Source of the DNA: Oscillospiraceae bacterium
Lineage (GTDB): Bacteria > Bacillota > Clostridia > Oscillospirales > Oscillospiraceae
Assembly: GCA_017936205.1 (NCBI GenBank)
Contig: JAGBGB010000187.1
Coordinates: forward strand, 1-8,161
Direction: 5' to 3'
DNA: 8,161 bases
Part shown: one piece after another, positions 1 to 6,700 of the stretch
How positions within the stretch are numbered: position 1 is the first letter of the stretch
How the letters are laid out: each line of letters opens with the position of its first letter
The notes under the pieces: model-generated
Database searches by the model: none
What the model saw: only the letters and a program-made list of their open reading frames with translations
What the model was told of the DNA's origin: nothing
Program-made: the position numbers and the translations under genes

Positions 1-1
1 C

Positions 2-709
2 CTGAATGAACAGTGCACCATCCCATCGGCTATGGGCTTCAGCCTCTATCGCTTGTCTGAAACGGCGGCTCTGTATCGCAGTCTATGGGAAATGGAAGAC
101 TATCTGGATGGCAATCCGAACGGCACCTATCCCCATGATGTGTACTACAGATTCTTAGATGCTGTCAGACAGACCATGGATAACTATGACAGCTATAATG
201 ATTCCATGTGCTCCGATGAGGAGAGCAAGACGGAATTGGCGGAGTATAACAGCCTGCTCCGGCAGCGGAAGGGCGAGCTGGTATTTGCCAACACAGACAC
301 GGACTACATTGATGTCTCTGTAGAGATCATGGACTTCAAGGCAGATAGTGTGCTCTTCGAGTATCTGGATATTCCCAGCAACCATGCACACAGATATTTG
401 TACGACCTTCTGACGGATAAGTCGGCGCTTGCAGGGGTTTCCATCCCGTGGGAGCCCGGTGATTCGACCATTCCGGCTCCGGATGGATTGCTTAAGAAAT
501 TTGCTACGCGCTTGACATTACAGGAGCTCCAAAATGGGCAGCTGATCTACACCCCGGAAACGGTAGAGTATGTTGCCAACCTTATGATGATCGACCAAAC
601 ATGGAACAGTGAGAAGAGCAGTGCTTTCCTGAATTCTCTTCCCGGTGATGACTGCCGTTGGTTTTTGAAGAAGATCGAAGCCGTTCAGAAGAGGGCAGCA
701 GGGATCTTG
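2..709 (+). other. Unrecognised N-terminal region of the fragment (residues 1-236)
   Basis: No family is recognised with confidence. Residues 1-90 look largely helical and charged (for example A-V-R-Q-T-M-D-N-Y and E-S-K-T-E-L-A-E-Y). Around residues 100-125 there is a beta-like stretch, D-Y-I-D-V-S-V-E-I-M-D-F, of the kind that opens the ligand-binding half of larger fibro-slime proteins (V-x-V-x-x-x-D-F/Y). Residues 180-235 contain Y-T-P-E-T-V-E-Y-V-A-N-L and a helix-like run ending at the acidic linker. It may be the upstream part of the fibro-slime unit; that is inference. There is no signal peptide or internal start context to suggest the protein begins here. Confidence 0.45.
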
Positions 710-3700
710 GAGGAGGAGCCCACCGAGCCGGAAGCTACGGAAGAAACCACTGAGGGAACCGGCGAGGAAGCCACCGAGGAAACCACCGAGGTCGAGGAGA
801 CTCCGAAAACGCCGGAACAGCTCCGTGCAGAGGCTCTGGGCTCTATGGAGGATACCATCAGCAAAACCGAAGAATTTACTCTGAACGGAGTTGCGGGGAA
901 GCACAACGGCGGTGTGCTCCTGTCCAAGAATTGCACAACAGCCTTCGATCTTGCTTACTATGCCCTGAATAATATGTGGCGGTCTGTAGGTGAGAATGAT
1001 ATACTGGATGACGGGGACGAAACGACTACGGATCATCCGTATAATACAACGGTTCCGGAAAGAGCGAGACTCCGTATGTATTGGGATCCTGCTGTTGAGA
1101 TGTATACCTTCGATGCAACGAATCAGGTGATCTACAATGGTGCGTACATATATAATTCCCTTCCGTTGAAGGAGACGGTGACCCCCGTCAATACGCCCAG
1201 ATTTATGCCCATTGACGGCTTGGGCTTTGAGAAGGACGGGGTAGAAACAGATCGAAGCACCTATTACTCTACTCAGGGCTTCGGATCCCGTACTGACGGC
1301 GGAAACTATCATTTTACCCTCCATGCATCGGGCAGCTTTGTGTACTATGAGGACCAGGAGCTGTATTTCTCCTTCCTCGGAGACGATGATGTGTACTTCT
1401 TCATTGACGGCAAGATGGTTATGGATATCGGCGGTGCACATCAGGCTGCGGGTACGGATTTCTCCCTGAATCGAGATGCACTGGTGAAAAAGGGCTTGGA
1501 TCTGAAGGATGGAGAGATCTACTCCTTCGATATGTTCTATGCAGAGAGACATACCACGGGCTCCAATATGCGTTTCTGTACCAATATGCACATTATGGAC
1601 ACCCAGACCATTACCACCAAGGGACAGTATCTGGTGGAAACAGAGGGACAGTCTACTGTGGATCGTACTACAGGGATGGGTGAGCCCCTGCAGGAAAATG
1701 CCATCCGGAATATCGGAGATACGGTTGCCTATAGCTTTGAGCTGCTGAATATCCGCGATGTTGCGGTAGAGGAGCTTGAATTTAAAGATGATAGCTTAGG
1801 CACCAAGCTTTCTCCCACTGAGATCGTGCTGACAGATCCTCAGCGGACCAATGGAGCCTTGACCGAGATCGGGGATATCAGCCTGTATTACCGCAGCTAT
1901 GACTATGAGACGGGGAAGACGGACGGATCCACCCTGCAAGTCTGCAGTGCATCCGAGATGCTTTCTATGATCGACGCTCTGAAGACCGAAGTAGGCAAGG
2001 ATCAGCCTCTGCCTGAAGGCAGCTATTGGGTCACGCTGGGAGCGGAAACCGGTGTAGCGGATCTGCAGGCACTCCTTGCAGCAGGGGTTCCCTCTATGTG
2101 CCAGCTAACGATCTATGGGTTCCGCAGGAACATGGGATCGGAGGATACTCCCTATGTAAACACCGTCGTTTCCAATTGCAGCTATGTAAAAACCGAAAAC
2201 AGTCTGGTAGGCATTCAGCAGGAGCGGATCTCCATTACCGGCTCTGCAAGCCGTATGCTTCGGGTTCCTTCTATGGATGACCTGGTTCCCCCTGTGGCAC
2301 AGAGAGTGCAGATCGTTCTGGATTACGGCAAGCCTGTACAGATCCCCATTGCATCCCTGAGGGAGAAGATTTTTGTAGTAGATCCCGTGACAGTCGGGGA
2401 CTATGTAGGTCTGATCACCAAGGGTGCCAATGGCGAAACCCACAGAGAGCTTACTGAGCAGCCTCGGTGTCAGGAAACAGGGGATGCCCTGACCGGAAGC
2501 AGCGGAACCTTCACCCGCAAGGGGGATGTGCTGGAATACCGCTTGGGGAAGATGATGAGCAGTATGGAGAAGGTCCTTGTGGTATTCTCTCTGGGGAACT
2601 ATTCTGTTTATGCAGGCTCCCAGAGTAGAGTTCATCCCTATGTTCTGCTGGAGCTGCAGCTGATCCCCGCCACGACGATGTACTATGAGACAGACTTTAC
2701 GACCGGAGTTTTTGGTACCGAGGCGGTGGGAACCAACTTAGGCTGGGAGGATCCCAAGGGAACCGCAAATGCAGCGGAGGAGCTGCAGAACAACGGCTAT
2801 GAGAAGGATCAATATCCTACGGAAGCCGACCAGGGAGAAGCCCTCAGCGGCACAGCCGCCCAAGCTCCCTCTGCACCGACTCTAAAGGCTCCCACCAAGG
2901 CAGCAGCCAACGGTCTCGGCGCATCGGTTCTGTCCGGGGACTATGTAATGCTGGACTTCTATGATGATGCGGCGGGTGCGTGGGCAGCAAATGCTCTGAC
3001 AGCCACTCTGGATACCCAGAGGGGTGTGCTGTACGGCAGCTTCGGAGGCGCCTCAGATCCTCAAATCAAAATGTCGGAACAGAAGCTGGATTATGTGATC
3101 AAGTCGGGGGATCAGCTCCGTGTTCGGATCAAGGTAAAACTGGATGCAGGAGAAGCGGTAGGCTTCGAGGCGTTTTTCCAATTAGACGGAAACACCGGAT
3201 ACTCAGAAGATTACTCTATTCAGGATGATAGCCAATGGGAGACCGGGTACTATCGTACCATGGTCCTGAATATTCCCGACAGCTATGTGGGGAAAACCCT
3301 GAATGCCATCCGTCTGGATCCCATGCACGGCACGACCGCGGGACGTCCCAATGGGACTTATGAGATCGACTATATGTACATCGGTTCCGAGGCAGATGCA
3401 CCGGATGATCGGCATGTTTCTACGGATACGCTGTTCTTTGATTTTACCAATACTGCCTCCGATCGTCACAGATATGCTCTGCCCCAGTACGGCGGACAGA
3501 ATTGTGATACAACAGGTTGGCAAGGCTTGCAGTATATTGCTTCCACTTCAGAAAAATCGGCACCTTATGAATTTGCTTATGAGGCAGATGATGTGCATGA
3601 TGTGGTTGGGACAGTTACACATAGCCCCAATGTTGCAACCTCAGAAAAAAATAGCCTGTCCATTGAATTGAAGGGGCTGCAATACGACCCTCATAAGGCG

Positions 3701-6700
3701 GAGGTTCTGCAGCTCCGTGTAAAAATGAACAACATGGTTTGTGGCACTTATTCCCCGTTCATACGGTTCTGGTATTCAGGCGGATATGAAGAAAAGTATC
3801 ATAGAGTCAATGCCCAGAATGTAAGAGACGGAGAGTTCCAAATTATTACGATTCCCCTGTCTGACGCCATCCGTAAGTTGGACTCGATCACTTCCATCAA
3901 GCTGGGCTGCCACGAATTCGCTGTCAGCGTGGATTCGACTGTTACCTATGACTATATTTACATTGGACCCCGGGCAGGAGCACCGGTGCAGGAGGCCCTG
4001 TATTTCGACTTCACTGACACAGAGGAAGACCGCATGAGATATGAGAACGAGGTCTATTGCGGTCATAACTACGATGTTGGAAACTGGAAGGGTACATGGC
4101 GTGAGGGAAAAGGCTTCGACTCTGTAACCCATGGGGATGGATATATCAGTGTAAACACCAACAATGTCGGATATACCTACACCTATGTGCAGACCGGTGA
4201 TAACGGAGAGCCGGAGAATCTCCATTATATTCCGGATAAAGCCGATGTGGTTGCGATCCGCTTTAAAATTAGCGACACTATGAGCGTACAGAACAGCTCC
4301 TATGTTGTCTTTAACTATGCAAAAAATGGTAAGACCACTTATGAAACGGGACAGAAGATCCCAATTACTGCGGGTATGCATCCGGAGAAGGGATATATTA
4401 CGCTTGTAGGAAAGAACACTACGGAAGGGATCTTAAGCGCGGATTACCTCAATGGTTTACGAGTGAACTTCTACAACTTGGTCGGCACGGGAACCATTAC
4501 CATCGACTATATCTACATGGGACCGGAGCATGGCGTGCCCTCTGACGAGAAGCTGTTCTTCGACTTCACAAACACTTATGTCGATCTCAACCGCTATAGC
4601 AGCAACACCTACGGCTTCCATACGGATTACGACACCAATTCGGATAAGTGGATCGCCGCTGCAGGTACGACCAAAACCATATCCAAAACCGGCGAGGGCA
4701 GCATAACTGCGAATCATATGACCTCCACTCAGGCGATCTATCTGGAAACCACAGATGGGACGAGCAGCTATGCAACCAAGCCCTTGAATTACCGCCCCTC
4801 TATCGGTGATATGGTGCAGATCCGCTTTAAGATGTCGGGGCTCAAGAGATACAACGAGTTTACCAATCTTTGCCTGTACTACGGCGTGGATGACACTCTG
4901 ATTGACGGGACCAATTATACAAGTCTGGGAAGGATCGATGATGCGGATTTCGATGGAGAGTACATGGTCCTTACGGCGGCTTTGGATGACAGCTTCACTT
5001 CGGCGCAGCTTGTGCAGTCTGTTCGTGTATCCTTGAATGGGATCGTGTCTACAGATGAGACTGTTCCCGGCACTCTTACGGTTGACTATATCTATATTGG
5101 ACAGGAAAGTGAGCTGCCCACCCCACGCTATACTGTGACCTATCAGAACGAGGCGGGCACGGTGCTGGAGACCCAAGTTGTACACAAGGGAGAGGCTTCT
5201 GTATATCAGGGCGCGACCCCGAAGAAGAACAGCGACGGAACCTACCACTATACATTTAAGAGCTGGGTCACAACTGCCAATGCAGCGGTGAATCTGAACA
5301 ATATTACCTCTAACCTGACTCTGAAGCCCAGCTTTACAGCGGAGGCTCACAAGTGGAAGAACACTGTGATACAGGAGCATAGCTGTACCACCAACAAGGT
5401 GATCTACGCAGTGTGCACGGTCTGCTCCTATGAGCATACCTATGCAAGTGAATATGCGACGGGACACAGCTTTGTAGGTGGGAAATGCACGGTTTGCGGC
5501 GTAGAGAATGAAGGAACGCTTCTCCACTTCCAAGAGGGGAGCCCGGAGCTGAGCTATGACTGGTCTACTCGCCGTCAGACCGGTGAACCTAATTTCCAGA
5601 CTGCAGTTCCGGGATATATGACCGCCAACTATAATAAGGCAAGTACAGCTGAGTGCTATGTGGGAATGAATGTCAAGGATCCGAAGAATAACATTGCTCA
5701 CAAGGTTTCTACACCGGATGAGATCATTCAGGTGCGTCTGAAGCTCACAATGGATCAGGTGCAGGAGCTTGCTGCAAACAGCTACAGAGTGTATCTTCAC
5801 ACAAGTGATATGTCGGGTAGCTATGATGAAGCCCATGGTTCCTATCCTTACTCCGTGAGCGTGGATCAGGGTGGATATACCATTCTCAGCTTCCCCATGC
5901 CCTTGATCGCCATCGGGAACACCATTGAAGCGGTTCGTGTGGATTTCTTCAGAGGAATGGCAAGTGTTACGGGATTGACGGGTACTTACAGCATTGACTA
6001 TATTTACTTCGGTCACTGCTGTGATGCACCGGTTCCCCAGCATGCATGGAACTCCGGCGAGCTCACGAAGGAGCCTACCTGTCTGGAGGAGGGAGAAAGA
6101 TCCCATACCTGCTTCTATTGTGATGCCACCAGTACATCTGCTGTTGGCGTAGTGGATCATGAGTATGTGATCCTCAAAGTCACCGCCTCTACCTGTAACA
6201 CCCACGGTATGACAGAGGGCTCGTGGTGCAAATGGTGCCATAAATACAAGAGCGATAAGCATATTCCCCAGCAGCAGCCTCTGGCATCCCATAAGTTCGT
6301 ATATACGGATAACGGAGATGGCACACATACCGTGACCTGCGGCAACGAAGGCTGTACCTACCAAGCAGGACAGAGCCACAGCTTCTATTACGGGGTCTGC
6401 CGCTGCGGAGCCAAGGAGCCGGATCATATGGTCTACGGCTACGATCCCAGCTATTTGGATGACAAGGAGCTCTCCAACGGAACCAGCCTCTTCGTCCACG
6501 GAGCCGGTGTAACCATGAATGATCAGCAGGGGGAAACCGGCGGAACCTATACCCGAGGGACCTTCTCCTTCACCGGTACGGGCTTCGACCTGATCAGCCG
6601 TACGGGTAAGGATCAGGCTGCTATCCGTGTAGCGGTTTATTCCAAGGAAACCATGACTCAGGACAGCTGTGTCAAGAGTCTGACGGTGTACAACAAGGGC

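Noticed and set aside
512..540. TTGACA at 512-517 as a promoter -35 box
   Set aside because: No TATAAT-like -10 element follows at 16-18 bases and the site is in the middle of the coding frame.
710..817. Glu/Thr repeat stretch as a microsatellite or CRISPR-like repeat
   Set aside because: The units are short, imperfect and in frame, and encode an acidic linker; there are no spacers or fixed-length repeats.
981..1005. Possible EF-hand or dockerin calcium loop in the D-I-L-D-D-G-D-E segment (residues about 334-341)
   Set aside because: The acidic cluster lacks the D-x-D/N-x-D-G spacing with a following I/V and E/D at the right positions, and no second half of a dockerin pair is present.
518..1591. 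Minus-strand open frame of 357 codons
   Set aside because: Same codon-aligned antisense phase, directly across the fibro-slime domain; its Gly/Leu/Arg-rich part is the complement of the sense Glu/Thr linker.
2105..2635. Minus-strand open frame of 176 codons, and a similar one of 201 codons at 3776-4381
   Set aside because: Both are antisense shadows in the same phase, with no homology signal and no ribosome binding context I could support.
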